From: Vesta saturnalis | Taxonomy: Eukaryota > Arthropoda > Insecta > Coleoptera > Lampyridae | Assembly (NCBI GenBank): GCA_036346205.1 | Contig: JARFJB010001965.1 | Location: 896,001-960,000 of the forward strand | Direction of reading: 5' to 3' | DNA length: 64,000 nucleotides | Part shown: piece after piece, positions 1 to 10,240 of the stretch | Layout: the number at the start of each line of letters is the position of its first letter | Position numbering within the stretch: position 1 is the stretch's first letter | Translations under genes and position numbers: made by a program | The notes under the pieces: generated by a model | Seen by the model: the letters and a program-made list of their open reading frames with translations, nothing else | What the model was told of the DNA's origin: nothing | The model's database searches: none

Positions 1-2076
1 TCTGACATGTCACACCTTATCCGATGTTGTTTTGTAATTGTATCCTTATATTAAATTTCTTTTCTTAATTAACACAAAACCTGTTCGTTTTTCCAAATTT
101 AAAACGTTCTGAATTTACATTGCATTGAATTTAGTTTGGTATTCAAATTTCGCAATTAACTTAGTACTTACATTAAAATAAAAAGTTGTTTCAATCCAAG
201 TGTATATTCAATTACGTAAATGATTCCTTTGTCGCCGCAGAACCTGTGAACGAGAACACCATTACTTTAGGAAAGACTGAAAATTTTCATCTATATAAAT
301 TAATTGGAAGATTCGATGAGTTTTTCTTAATATTAATTATGTTTACATTAATTTTCTGATAATTAACTTTCGTTAATTGACAACGGTAGCGTATCTCTGA
401 AATGAAGCTATAAAACTTAATTATGGTTGCCTGTAAGGAGAAGGAACTTTTTGATTATTACAAAATCAAAGGATGCCGTTACAATTAAGTAAAATACAAA
501 TAAAAAAAGAATTTCCAACATAATTGTGATTAACAATATCAGGTTTCAACAAATCTAAATAAATACTACTTTGTTGTTTATTTGATGTAAAATATACATA
601 AAATTTAGGTATCAGTAACATTTTTATAATGACTATATTTTACGTATTTACTGAAGGGTTAATTTGTAATCCGTGAACAGTAAGCGTGGAATTTGGCAAG
701 GTGCTTCATCATTCATAAATGGTAGTACATTGAAATGCAGTCCCTGCATTCTACTTTTGTACATCATAATTTAATTATCTGATACGACAATCTAAGAACT
801 TATTCAATTAGTTAAAGTAAATGATAACAATCTTTGTCCTTAAAAGAAGATATTTTCATCTACATTCTGTTTTTTTTCTTTAGATCTACCTTAAGTAATT
901 ACATTTGGAGTTGTCATTTATTCTCTTGCAAAAAAATCTACGAAAAGACATTTTTACATTATTACACTAATTATTGCTTAGGTTAATTAATAATTGTATT
1001 CATTTGATTTTTTTAACTAGTATTGTTTCTACAAAAATTCAATAATATTGCCAAAAGCTTCCAAAAGAGTTCATCTTTGATAACAAATACTTTTTCCTTC
1101 ATTATAGGTAACTGCTATTTTTTTCTGTTTATAAGATTTTAGTTACAAAAGAATATTGATTTTGTAAATATTAAATTACGTAACCTTTCATATATCTCGA
1201 AACGTGTTTAATATTATTTCCTACTTTGTGATACAATGTTACACGATCAATCATACCAGGTACCGCGTAAGCTTATTTAAATGATCGGGTTGCCAATCTA
1301 ACTCAGTGGTGAGGGCCTAAGTCGTCGTAAGCTGAAACATTGCTTTAAACATTCGCACTTACCTAAACTACCCTCAAAAAAGGTAATAAAAAGTCCAAAG
1401 GGTCCACTGTAATCAAAACTTATTTCCGGAAATAAATATAGAGGCCAAGGGTTTTTCAGGTAAATAATAATATGGTTAAGACGGCAACTCAAATTCAAAC
1501 GTAGGTTCTTATTATTCACTTCTAATTTAATAAATGCGGTTACTGAATAACCAACAAACAATAAATTTAAAATACCTAAAATTAATCGTAAAGTTAGCTA
1601 ATGTTTACATAAAAGATTACTAACTGATAAACTACTCTTTCATTTGCATTCTTCCTACAGTATTCGCTTTAAATCTTAAAACGATTAAAACGCTACCCTT
1701 AAATTTTTCATCATTTTAATTAAATTCAAAACAGTAATATAACAATCGTTAATTAAATTTAGAAAAACGTAAAAATTCGTTGAAATAGATTACTTAATAT
1801 ATTTATCACTAAACACTGAACTATACTAAAATGTCTAATATGATTTCTCATTTACTAATCCTGTGCATGTACACCAATAGACTATAATTCATTAGATTAC
1901 GTTAAGCTATACACTTTGTCAAGTTGCTCAACAGTAAAAAACGCAAATTGACTCTTTAGTAATAGTAACCCTTTTTAAAAATACCATGTTACAATAAAGA
2001 CATCATTTAAAGTAAATTATCTTGAAATAAATTACGGTAAATTGGTACTTGCTGCAATAAATAAAATCTAAACTTA

Positions 2077-2077
<1 letters not shown>
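1..2077. other. AT-rich intergenic DNA, no gene seen
   Basis: All frames are broken by frequent stops and the only longer frame (near 1298-1561, minus) has no recognisable domain or coding-like composition. No tRNA, hairpin or transposon end was recognised here. Confidence 0.6.

Positions 2078-2120
<43 letters not shown>
2078..2120. repeat. (TA)n microsatellite, left of PLE
   Basis: Pure TA dinucleotide run directly next to the left end of the Penelope-like element. A second, longer TA run sits at the other end of the element. Confidence 0.95.
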
Positions 2121-2125
<5 letters not shown>

Positions 2126-2219
2126 CAAAAGGGTAAAATTACTTTGTGATCTAATCTTTTTGCATGTTGCCAAAACGAAAAAATGGTACCGAATTATATG
2201 CAGTTAACATTTCTCAAGC

Positions 2220-3180
2220 CAACCAGCGAACAAAAATGATTCAACTACGCAGTAGTGCCATCACGGATTCCGGCTCAAGATATCATATGCGGAGTGGAAG
2301 CAGCTATATCACACATGGATAAACTACCAGCCGAAGTTGTGCGACAGAATACGTATCACATATTAAGGAAAACACGACTACTGGGGAGACACCTACAACA
2401 TCATGAAGCCGCAGTATTAAAAGGACTTCAAATGAACAAGGGCATCACAATAATTCTAACCGACAAAGGAAATATAACAGTGGTGATAGACAGCACCGAA
2501 TACCACCGGAAAATATGCTAAAAGACCTAATTTATCTATCAATTGTGACATACCCAACGACATACTTGGAGAAAGCAACCAGAAAGAAAATATCGAAGTC
2601 ACCTATTGCTGAATAAATACAAAGAATGCTAATTCTGAGAGAAAAATATATGGACTACCTAAAGTACATAAATATGGAGCTCCTCTGCGACCTATCGTGA
2701 GTTTAATAGGATCACCACTGCAATCGCTAGCTAAATACCTAGCAAAACAGCTGCAACCTTACTCCAGCCAAGTGAAGTCCTAAGTAAATAATGCAGTCCA
2801 TTTCATCAAAATATTCAAACAACGAACAATCGCACCAGGAAATATACTCGTAAGCTTTGACGTAGTGTCGCTGTTTACGAATATACCAGCAGAAGAGGCG
2901 CTAAATATCATATCACGAAAATATAAACCAACAGAACATATCATAGATTTGAGCATGCACTGCTACATATTTTACTTACAATGGACAAAAATAAAAACAA
3001 AAACTTATACAGATTGCTAGAGATTTCAATCAGAAGAATAAAAACATACAGTTCACGATGAAGCTAGAAAAAGGTAATCAATTACTATTTCTGGATGTAT
3101 TGATAAAAAGTGGCAACGATCGATTTGGGCACACCATACACCGGAAAACGACACACTCGAATCGATATCTTCAACCTAAT
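2220..3180 (+). pseudogene. PLE reverse transcriptase pseudogene
   Basis: The first open stretch (2255-2521) reads through HILRKTR, MNKGITIILTDKGNITVV and DSTEYH, matching the N-terminal part of PLE reverse transcriptases (the usual core is NNK.IIILPADKGNATVV). Further on, in other frames, come YGLPKVHK and PLRPIVSLIGSP near 2650-2715, then SFDVVSLFTNIPAEEALNII near 2857-2915, which holds the motif A aspartate, and FLDVLI near 3090. The catalytic YxDD motif expected between the last two is not visible, so an internal deletion around 2930-3050 is likely. The gene has at least three frame changes plus stops and cannot give a working enzyme. Confidence 0.85.
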
Positions 3181-3486
3181 ACACCTCTGTAAAACGCTAA
3201 CTAGCGAGGATCACAGACAACCAGAGATAAACCAAGTAAGCAGATCCATACGCCAAAACGGATTCAAGGAACGGGACATACACAGAGCAATAAATCCGAC
3301 TAAACAAAACAACACAGGTCAACCAGAAGACGAAGAACCAACAACAATAGCATATCTACCATACATAAAAGGAACAACCAAAAAAATAAGCAAGGTACTA
3401 TAGAAACACAAAATTAAAACAATATTTAAACCAGTAAAGAAGGTCAACACGATGCTAAAAATTCCCAAGGAATAAATAAACCTAGT

Positions 3487-3725
3487 ATGACAACGAGTAT
3501 ACCGAATTCCATGTGGTAGATGTGCCTCGGTATATATCGGACAAGCAAATAGGAAAATCAGTGCAAGAAGAAAACAACATATCAATGCTGCTAAACAAAA
3601 CCAAACTACCTCATCTTTGGCGCAACATGTACAAGCATCAGGCAAAAATGTTGACTTTCAAAACATCGCAATGCTAGCCAACATAGAACATTAAAAATCT
3701 CGCATCATCAGAAAGGCAATTCTAA
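3487..3725 (+). pseudogene. PLE GIY-YIG endonuclease domain, degenerate
   Basis: One frame reads VYRIPCGRCASVYIGQANRK, then ARRKQHINAAK, SLAQHVQASG, a stop, and KSRIIRKAI. This is the GIY-YIG nuclease fold as found C-terminal in PLEs: the V-Y-x-I-x-C-G pattern, then VYIGQ, a basic helix, an AEH-like motif (here AQH) and the late R-I-I-R-x-A motif. It follows the RT pseudogene in the same orientation. It normally nicks target DNA for PLE insertion. A stop codon after NIEH breaks it. Confidence 0.8.
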
Positions 3726-3857
3726 TGGATAAACATACAAAAACAACACATTCAAACACGAAGACAGCGACCCAGAACACTATATAACACGGAATCTCAA
3801 CCAAAAGGAGTCAGTTCAATACGAGTAATACGAAGCAGCAACCGACAGTTAAACGTA

Positions 3858-3900
3858 TCCTAAAGGTGGCAAGTGAGAACTTGCCGAAAGGTTGAGTAAA
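3858..3900 (+). ncRNA. Hammerhead-like hairpin at PLE 3' end
   Basis: A perfect 7-bp stem GGCAAGT/ACTTGCC (3868-3874 with 3879-3885) closed by a GAGA tetraloop is followed at once by GAAA (3886-3889), as stem II and the GAAA core are arranged in hammerhead ribozymes. The upstream strand reads CTAAAGG where CTGANGA is expected, so the core is probably mutated. Hammerheads are known in PLE terminal repeats. Stems I and III could not be verified. Confidence 0.5.
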
Positions 3901-3902
3901 CA

Positions 3903-3903
<1 letters not shown>

Positions 3904-3962
<59 letters not shown>
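3904..3962. repeat. (TA)n microsatellite, right of PLE
   Basis: About 29 TA repeats directly follow the PLE. Together with 2078-2120 they bracket the element. Confidence 0.95.
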
Positions 3963-3966
<4 letters not shown>

Positions 3967-4460
3967 ACGCACAAAAGGATTGTGGTAGAAAAGGAGAAAG
4001 TGTGCGGTAACACGAATTAAGAAATTAACCGGAAGCTCAGTCAATCGGTTGGACACTTGGATGCGTGGGCGGTTTGGCGTAAGAAAGTGTACAGAAAGAT
4101 TAAAAGGGCAGCACTTGATCTAAACTTTTGTATCGCGCCTGGATCAAGAAAAGGGCTACGGCACAAGGAGAGAGACGTTATAATTAAAATAAATACTGGA
4201 CTAAGTCCAACCAGGTAAAAAGTCTGGCTAGGAATTTTGATCCTAGGCCACAGGAATAAAGAAACAACTGATGATCGTTTAACACCAACTTGTTTAATAT
4301 AAATTTTTATATTCGTATTTTAATCACCTATATTTGTAGAACCACATTTGTTTTTATAAAGTGTTTACCAATATTTTTTGTCTGTTAGGTGTTTCTTGTA
4401 GTTGTAGAATCACTATTGTTTTTATAAATAAAGTATTTATCAATACTTTTAGCAAGTTTC
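3963..4460. other. Possible solo LTR or other repeat end, unproven
   Basis: The stretch starts TGTTACGCAC, a beginning often seen in Ty3/gypsy-type LTRs, is richer in G than its surroundings, and contains AATAAA. I see no matching second LTR, no duplicated target site and no clear CA end, so this is only a suggestion. Confidence 0.2.
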
Positions 4461-5713
4461 TTGTTATGGATTTTAGTTCATTAAAATACTACCGGTTCGT
4501 AATATAATCAACCAAGACATACCGGTCCGCCACTTCATAAAGTTTGATAAGGACTGGTCTAGTCTATACTAGCAGCCATATATAAGTATGCCATGATTCT
4601 ACTTTGATTGTATATTAATAAAGCGCAATCTTCCTCTCTTACTTGTTCGTTAAGCTAATGCCTTTGTATCGAACATACTTTATCATGTTGAAAAGTTGGA
4701 TTTTCCAGCTTTAGAAGGAATCGATTTAATCTTGGTTTAACACTTTGAGAAGAACCTTACATACGTTGCTGTAACAGAGAGCATTTCGACTTTGTCCAGG
4801 AAACCTGTTACTCATTTTAACACCATCATAAATCATAAATTTAATAACGATTTTGTTCAACAAATTCGACCCAATTTCATTATTTAGTCCAATGTTTCGT
4901 TACAGTATTATAGCGGTACAACTTTATTGCGCGGGGTTCTTAGAGGTCACCGAAAAACTTTAGAATTACCGTAATATATCTAAATGATTTAATTTATTAT
5001 CACGTGTGTTGAGACTTATTAAATATATTCACTTTATTATCGTTACCTCCACTTTAGGACAAGCTTGGAATTTCCTGTAAAGTTGTAGTGACATCCTTAA
5101 TATTGCGTTTTGTATTTCTAAGAGTTCAATTAAAAAAAAACGCCAACTCAGGATTATGCGAATGTGTGTGTTTGTGCGTCATAATTTCAATATCAGCATA
5201 GCTGTAGAATTTTTGAAGGCTGGAACTCTACCAAGGGCGATGTGCTTATATGTATTTTTGCTAAATCGGAATTTCACATTGGATTTAGATGTATTCATGC
5301 ATGCTAACGTCAGGAGTCGTACAAGTATGTTTGTTTACCTCTCTGTACGTTAAGTAGCTGCAATGTAACATGTGAGTGTTTATAGTGGAAGCAATTAAGA
5401 TGAGCCAGCTGTCTGAGATTATCGCTGCGTTTCATTTATTTATTTTTTAATGTTTTTTTGTTGTTTTTTATGTACTTTCTTTATTTATGATTAATATAGG
5501 ATTTTTTAAATTGAATTTTTAATTATTATAACTTTTTGTGTTGAACGAATAAGTTCAAAGTGAAATATGTAATTAAAAATTATTATTAATTTTAATAACA
5601 ATTTTTAATTTTTAATGTTTATTTACGTCCACCAATTTCTAAGCACGATGAGTTACTGAATTTGTTATATTTATTTTAGGTCAAATGCAAGTCCTTCAGC
5701 AGTGTGGCAGATA
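4461..5713. other. AT-rich intergenic DNA
   Basis: No gene seen. About 39 bases at 5518-5556 (ending GAACGAATAAGTTC) recur with few changes at 56786-56823, beside the tRNA-like sequence, so part of a dispersed repeat is probably present. Confidence 0.45.
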
Positions 5714-6782
5714 AGAGGTAACCAAAAAAGTTCGTGCGGTTTATGTATACAATAGAGTGGCATGAATATTTTTAAATTATTCATCGACAGCAAATATTCG
5801 TTATCTGTCATTCACTTTAGTAGGAATCCTTCTTTTGTCGGGTACATAAACAAAATATGTACCGCATTCGGAGATGAAGCCGTAAGTGATCGAACGGTGG
5901 GAGATTTCAGCTTGATCGTGAAGCATGCTCTGGGAGACTGTAGATCATAAACAACGAGGATCTTCAACAGGTTGTGGAGACAAATTCCAGTAAAACGTTC
6001 CTAGCGCTTGCAGAAACGTTCAATCTGAAACCATTCGTTTGCACCTTCATTAGCTAGGAAAGACCTGGAAGTTAAGCAGATGGGTTCCACATGAATTATC
6101 AAACGATAACAAATTAAGTCGTCTTACCGTTTGCTCGTAAAATATTTTACGCAACAATAATGAACCATTTCTTGCTCGGTTCTTAACCTGAGCTGAAAAG
6201 TGGATATTATACTCTAATTCTAAGCGTTCGTATCATTAGTTGTCGCCTAATGATTCGGTACCACACACTCACAAAGTTTTTTTGCACTCAAGCAATATTT
6301 TATGGTGTTTAGTGGACAGCGACCGGAATAGTCCATTACCAATTTTCGAAAAGGTGTCAAACCAGCACCACTCTTAGTCTTCTTCAGTCAATCGGAAGAA
6401 AGTGCTATTCTTACAGGATAACGCCAGACCGCATACCGCACGTTGACCCGGGAAAAAAATTCTGAACTTGGCTGGGAAACGTTACCCCACCCTCCAAATT
6501 CATCGAGTGATTACCATCTTTTTTTGTCTCTTGGCAACTGCATGATACGTAACAATTCAAAACAAGATTTGATTTTATAAATGCAGTCCGTCAATTTTTT
6601 TATTCAAAATCCGTAGAATTTTACAAGGGCGGCATACAAAAATTGGTGTTACGTTGGCAAAAGGTCATTAATTGTAATGGTAGCTACTACGATGCGATGA
6701 GCCGTGATGTATTATTGTTTTGAATAATAATTTTACTTTTGTTTTATCATAAAAAACCGCACGAACTTATTTGGTTACCTGA
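5714..6782 (+). mobile_element. mariner element with matching TIRs, decayed
   Basis: Terminal inverted repeats of about 27 bp: left AGGTAACCAAAAAAGTTCGT at 5716, right its reverse complement ending at 6780 with one or two changes. TA dinucleotides flank both ends (5712-5713, 6783-6784), as expected for the mariner target duplication. The length, 1069 bp, is near that of a full mariner. The interior encodes a mariner transposase broken by many stops. Confidence 0.85.
5762..6720 (+). pseudogene. mariner transposase pseudogene
   Basis: Fragments in shifting frames follow the order of mariner transposases of the SETMAR/Mos1 type: ICTAFGDEAVSDRTVGDF (helix-turn-helix, near 5850), then a stretch like the second HTH and its VPHEL motif (ADGFHMNYQ near 6080), ARKIFYATIMNHFLLG (near 6130), WTATGIVHYQF (usually WW...GVIHYEFL, near 6315) and SKFIE..PSFFVSWQL (usually SPDLSPCDYHLFRSL, near 6495). 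The first and last catalytic aspartates are not in readable frames. It sits between the element's TIRs and is non-functional. Confidence 0.75.
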
Positions 6783-6784
6783 TA

Positions 6785-7205
6785 TATTGATTTAAGTTTA
6801 GTAATGTATTATCGTTTATAATATCGTTTGGTGAAGAAAGTTAACCAATGTATTTATTTTGTTTTTTGAATATTAATGTCTTGATTAATTACGCCAAATG
6901 ACCATATTAATAGTTTTGTCGAGCAGTGATTTAATGAATGTTTAGACCAATTAAGTTAGCGTACCTTTCGTTTTTTATTATTATTAATCGAGTTAATAAT
7001 TTTACGCGGAGTATTTTACCATAATTGATACTTAGAGTTTTGATAATCGCAATATTGTGGATATTGAAGTAAGCTTAAAAATTTGTACATAAGTAAGCAA
7101 TTTTGACTTTATAGGTGCAGTTGCGTATTTCACTGAGTGAACAAATTTTGTTTTCCTGTCACTAGCGCAGCAGTGTATTTTCGTGATAGAATCAAACTTT
7201 TGAAG
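6785..7205. other. AT-rich spacer
   Basis: No gene or repeat recognised. Confidence 0.5.
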
Positions 7206-7372
7206 TAATACTTTCTTTGGGAAAATGGTATGAAATTATTTATTTATTTCGCAAGCTTTCAGACAGAAATTCTGTCCTTTGTGAGGCATTATACCCAAGT
7301 GACAAATACTGACAAGGTAACATCAAAGTGACAGATATAACTTTCAGTTCATGAAAATATACACCCAGGTTG
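7206..7372 (-). repeat. PLE 3' repeat (pLTR-like), copy 1
   Basis: Direct repeat of 9812-10056. Shared blocks are CTTTCTTTGGGAAAAATGG, the AAGCTTTC..GACAGAAA..TCTGTCC hairpin, and TAACTTTCAGTTC.TGAAAATA..CCCAG. The copy at 9.8 kb is longer because its hairpin block occurs twice. Confidence 0.7.
7251..7290 (-). ncRNA. Hammerhead-like motif, degenerate
   Basis: On the minus strand a hairpin GGACAGA/TCTGTCT is followed by GAAAGCTTG. The CTGANGA side reads CTCACAA, so the catalytic core is damaged. Compare the copies at 9864-9900 and 9914-9948. Confidence 0.4.
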
Positions 7373-8281
7373 TAACAAACCTTTTAAGTTGTGTTGAAAT
7401 TTGCAATAATTTAGGCAACTTCGTTCATTTTTGTGTCATGTGAATTGCATACCTTAGTGGCTGAAGCATGTGTTTAGATATTATAAAGTGGAGCTGTACG
7501 CGCATTTCCGTTTGCACATTGAGTTCGTGCGCAGTCATCTTTTTTGGAGGTCGTTGTGTACGATATTGAAAGTAAAAAGCGTCCATATTTACTCTTGAAT
7601 ATTTTCATCAAAAGTGTCGTATATTTTACGGTAAGAGCTAATTTTTCTTGGTTGATATATTTACCCCTTTTTAGGCACTTTTATTTTACTTTAATTTTTC
7701 TTTTTTATAACGTTAAATTTTCCATTTAGGTAATTTCATTGTACGTTTCAATTTAACGAGAATGACACAGTAGAAGTTTGTTGCTATGCATAAAATTATA
7801 AATAAATGGTGCATTAACCCGTTTAAATCAACCAAGTTTGGCTGTTTTGTAAAGGAATTTACTTATTTGGGATCAACGAATATCAAAACTATGTTATATT
7901 TCCATTTCATGATTAACTGCACAACCAAATTTGAAAGCGTGGCTTCGTCAGCATGTTGTTGTAAGTAACAGTATACCAGTGGCAACCAAAATTTAAAAGT
8001 ACTACAGGTAATCTAATCATTAGTTTATAAGGTATTTTTAAGTTAATTCAGATTTCTAACATTAGTATTTAGATTTGCTACTTTATAACTTTGCTTAAAG
8101 ATTTTTATAATAAACCTTGTTATTGTTTCCAATTTTACATTTATTACATTAATTTACGGTTTACTTGTTTTCCATAAAATAAGTTGGCGTCCGAGGTATT
8201 TAGAAGTATAAGTAATATTAGGGGTGAAATTATTAACAACAACAACCTAAACACCCAATTTATTATTTTTTATTACAAGGT
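7373..8281. other. Unrelated ~0.9-kb block inside PLE
   Basis: In the second PLE junction (around 10056-10068) the 3' repeat and the GIY-YIG tail are about 12 bases apart. Here the same two blocks are separated by about 909 bases. The block is AT-rich with short frames only and no recognised TIR or target duplication, so its nature is unknown. Confidence 0.55.
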
Positions 8282-8560
8282 ATCAAATTTCATATTTATT
8301 ATCTTTGTTCAAGTTCGTAGGTTGTTTCAGAATTTCAATAGATTCTCGAATCTTCCTTGTATACAAATTTCTATCATTAGTCAGAATTCTTGTGATTTCA
8401 AATTCTATATTGCGCAGTGTTTAAGGAGTGTTCAGCATTTGCTGATTTAGTAGGATGAAATAAGCGTAAATGTCTTTTGTGTTCTGTTAACCTGCTTCTT
8501 CCAGTTTTATCAATGTGGACTTTACCACGTTTCTTAGGTGCATTATTTAAAGCCTTTTCG
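8282..8560 (-). pseudogene. PLE GIY-YIG endonuclease fragment
   Basis: The minus strand reads GKVHIDKTGRSRLTEHKRH, then LFHPTKSANAEHSLNTAQYR, a stop and NHKNSD. This matches the middle of PLE GIY-YIG nucleases (usually GxVYIGQTGRS....R..EH......KSAVAEH....GH.I). The GIY-YIG tyrosines are replaced (VHID for VYIG) and the frame is broken. It lies downstream of the RT fragment on the same strand. Confidence 0.7.
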
Positions 8561-8889
8561 TCGAAATAATTTGCAATCGTTGGGGAATTGAGGATTCCGT
8601 GGCCACTCCATCTATCTGTTGATAATACTCACCATTAAATAAAAAGTTAGACAATATTTAAATAGTTCGATCTAATTGTGGTCTTTCTAATAGTTGTAAG
8701 TTGTCATTTATTGGTACTTTTGTCAACAAGGAATCCACGTCAAATAATCTGTAGCTAATGCTAATTTGCCAATCAATTCAATAAAATGTTCTGAATTCTT
8801 TATAAGGGGGTTGCTCGAACTAATGAAAGGCCGAAGTAGAGTTATTCAGGTATTTATATAATGAGTACGTTGTTGAACTTATGGAGCTT

Positions 8890-9625
8890 ACAATTAGTCA
8901 AAGTGCAATTGATTTGAGTATTTCTGGCAATCGATAAAATCTTGGTACAGCAGGATCGAGTGGTGTTGATTTCTTAATTATTTTAGTTGCTAAGTTTGAT
9001 CCCTTTAGCAATTCTGTAGTTATTAATTTTAACTTATTAGAATTGTATGATAGATTATTGTAAGCAGAATCGTTCAGTAAATTATTCGCTTTGTTTATGT
9101 GATCAGTTTTGTCCAATAAAACAGTAGCTCGTCCTTTATTGGTGGTAAAAGTATGATGTCTTTGTTGTTACGTAATTCTTTTAAGGCTTGATAATCAGTA
9201 TAAGTTAAATTCTTATTTGGAGGTTGCGCTCTACTTAGTAATTTTGTAGTTTCAAATCTCATTTCTGCTGCTTCAGGAGCTGGAGGATGAAGAATACTCG
9301 TTTCAACATTAGAGATGATTTCTTCAACAGAAACTTTGGAAGGAGCCACACCAAAATCCAATCCTTTAGACAAAACAGAGCGACCATTATCGGATAAATT
9401 ACAAGTTGTAAGATTAACTACAAGATTTTGTGATGTACGATATTTGTGAGGTCTGTGTAAGCTGCACATGTAGTGTTATGTTGTATATTAATAATAGAAT
9501 AAAATTTACTTATCTTCCTAGTTTTCGTCTGATTTTCATGTATTTCTAATCTTCTATATAAAGGGTTGTCAAGAAATCTCCAGTCATTATTTGATAGCTG
9601 TTCTAATAAAAGAAAATGCAACCGA
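8890..9625 (-). pseudogene. PLE reverse transcriptase N-terminal pseudogene
   Basis: Three overlapping minus-strand frames (9621-9418, 9469-9095, 9116-8898) join by frameshifts into one PLE RT N-terminus. Landmarks: LVVNLTTCNLSDNGRSVLSK (about 9415), VLSKGLDFGVAP, EEIISNVETSI, LKELRNNKDIILLP (canonical N.N..I.ILPADKG), LDKTDHINKANNLL and DPAVPRFYRLPEI (canonical P.LYGLPKIHK). The catalytic fingers and palm after this point are not readable. Region 8560-8890 holds only scraps. Confidence 0.8.
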
Positions 9626-9811
9626 TAAATTTCTTTATCCAGTTTGTCAAGATCTCTTCTTGTAGATCGGATGGTTTCTCTTAGAAGAGATAAATTCGCT
9701 TTACCAAAAATCCGTTTTGTTCCAGTAGTGGTAATAATGTTAGATTTTAACGAAACTAGGCATTAAGACATTTGATATAAGGATTGAAACTTTCAGCAAT
9801 TGACATGTTAA

Positions 9812-10056
9812 ATAACACTTTCTTTGGGAAAAATGGTGTGAAATTATTCATTTATTTATTTTTTAAGCTTTCGGACAGAAACTCTGTCCTTTCTCAGGCG
9901 TAATTTATTTTGTAAGCTTTCAGACAAAAACTATGCCCTTCGTCAGGCGTAATATCAAATTAACAAATATTGATAAGGTATAACTATATCTGAGAATTAA
10001 AATTAAATCACTGTTGTAGACTGCATAACTTTCAGTTCTTGAAAATACATGCCCAG
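9812..10056 (-). repeat. PLE 3' repeat (pLTR-like), copy 2, two hairpins
   Basis: Same blocks as 7206-7372 but with the AAGCTTTC hairpin block duplicated in tandem (9864-9900 and 9914-9948). It is followed at once on the plus strand by a second GIY-YIG tail. Confidence 0.7.
9864..9948 (-). ncRNA. Two tandem hammerhead-like motifs
   Basis: On the minus strand the first motif (9948-9914) has an intact core side CCTGACGA, a partly paired stem II and then GAAAGCTT. The second (9900-9864) has a perfect 7-bp stem II GGACAGA/TCTGTCC with a 3-base loop and GAAAGCTT, but CTGAGAA instead of CTGANGA. Each therefore preserves a different half of the hammerhead signature. Tandem hammerheads at PLE termini are known. 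Cleavage ability here is untested. Confidence 0.5.
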
Positions 10057-10067
10057 CTATCGGACAG

Positions 10068-10240
10068 TTCATATCCATAATCCTTGTTCAGGTTAGGCTG
10101 TTTCAGAATTTAAATAGCTTCTCGAATCCTCCGTGTATACCAATTCCTTATAGTTAGCCAGAATGCTTGATGTTTTAAGTTTTATATTGTACAGAGCGTT
10201 TAAGGCATGTTCAGCAACTGATATTTTCACGAAGTTACCT
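10068..10240 (-). pseudogene. Second PLE GIY-YIG tail fragment
   Basis: Nucleotide repeat of about 8285-8450 (shared GTTTCAGAATTT.AATAG.TTCTCGAATC). The minus-strand reading starts VAEHALN, the AEH motif of GIY-YIG nucleases, and continues YNIKLKTSSILANY. It is the end of an upstream PLE copy truncated further to the right. Confidence 0.6.

Larger units (their letters stand above)
2121..3902 (+). mobile_element. Penelope-like element (PLE), degenerate
   Basis: Retroelement bounded on both sides by (TA)n runs. Broken frames encode, in order, a PLE-type reverse transcriptase (2255-3180) and a GIY-YIG endonuclease (3487-3720), the order known for PLEs. A hammerhead-like hairpin lies just before the right TA run. 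Either the element inserted into a TA microsatellite or its ends promoted TA expansion. Many stops and frame changes show it is inactive. Confidence 0.85.
7206..10240 (-). mobile_element. Penelope-like element, tandem partial copies
   Basis: On the minus strand the order is: GIY-YIG end of an upstream partial copy (10235-10068), a 3' repeat (10056-9812), RT N-terminal region (9620-8890), GIY-YIG end of the second copy (8560-8282), an unrelated ~0.9-kb block, and the 3' repeat again (7372-7206). Head-to-tail copies sharing a terminal repeat (pLTR) are typical of PLEs. Both coding copies are heavily decayed. Confidence 0.75.

Noticed and set aside
1298..1561. 87-codon minus-strand frame as a gene
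   Set aside because: No domain, no homologous pattern, and no surrounding exons.
3963..4460. Gypsy-type solo LTR
   Set aside because: TGTTACG start only; no confirmed end, TSD or second copy. Kept as a low-confidence note, not as a finding.
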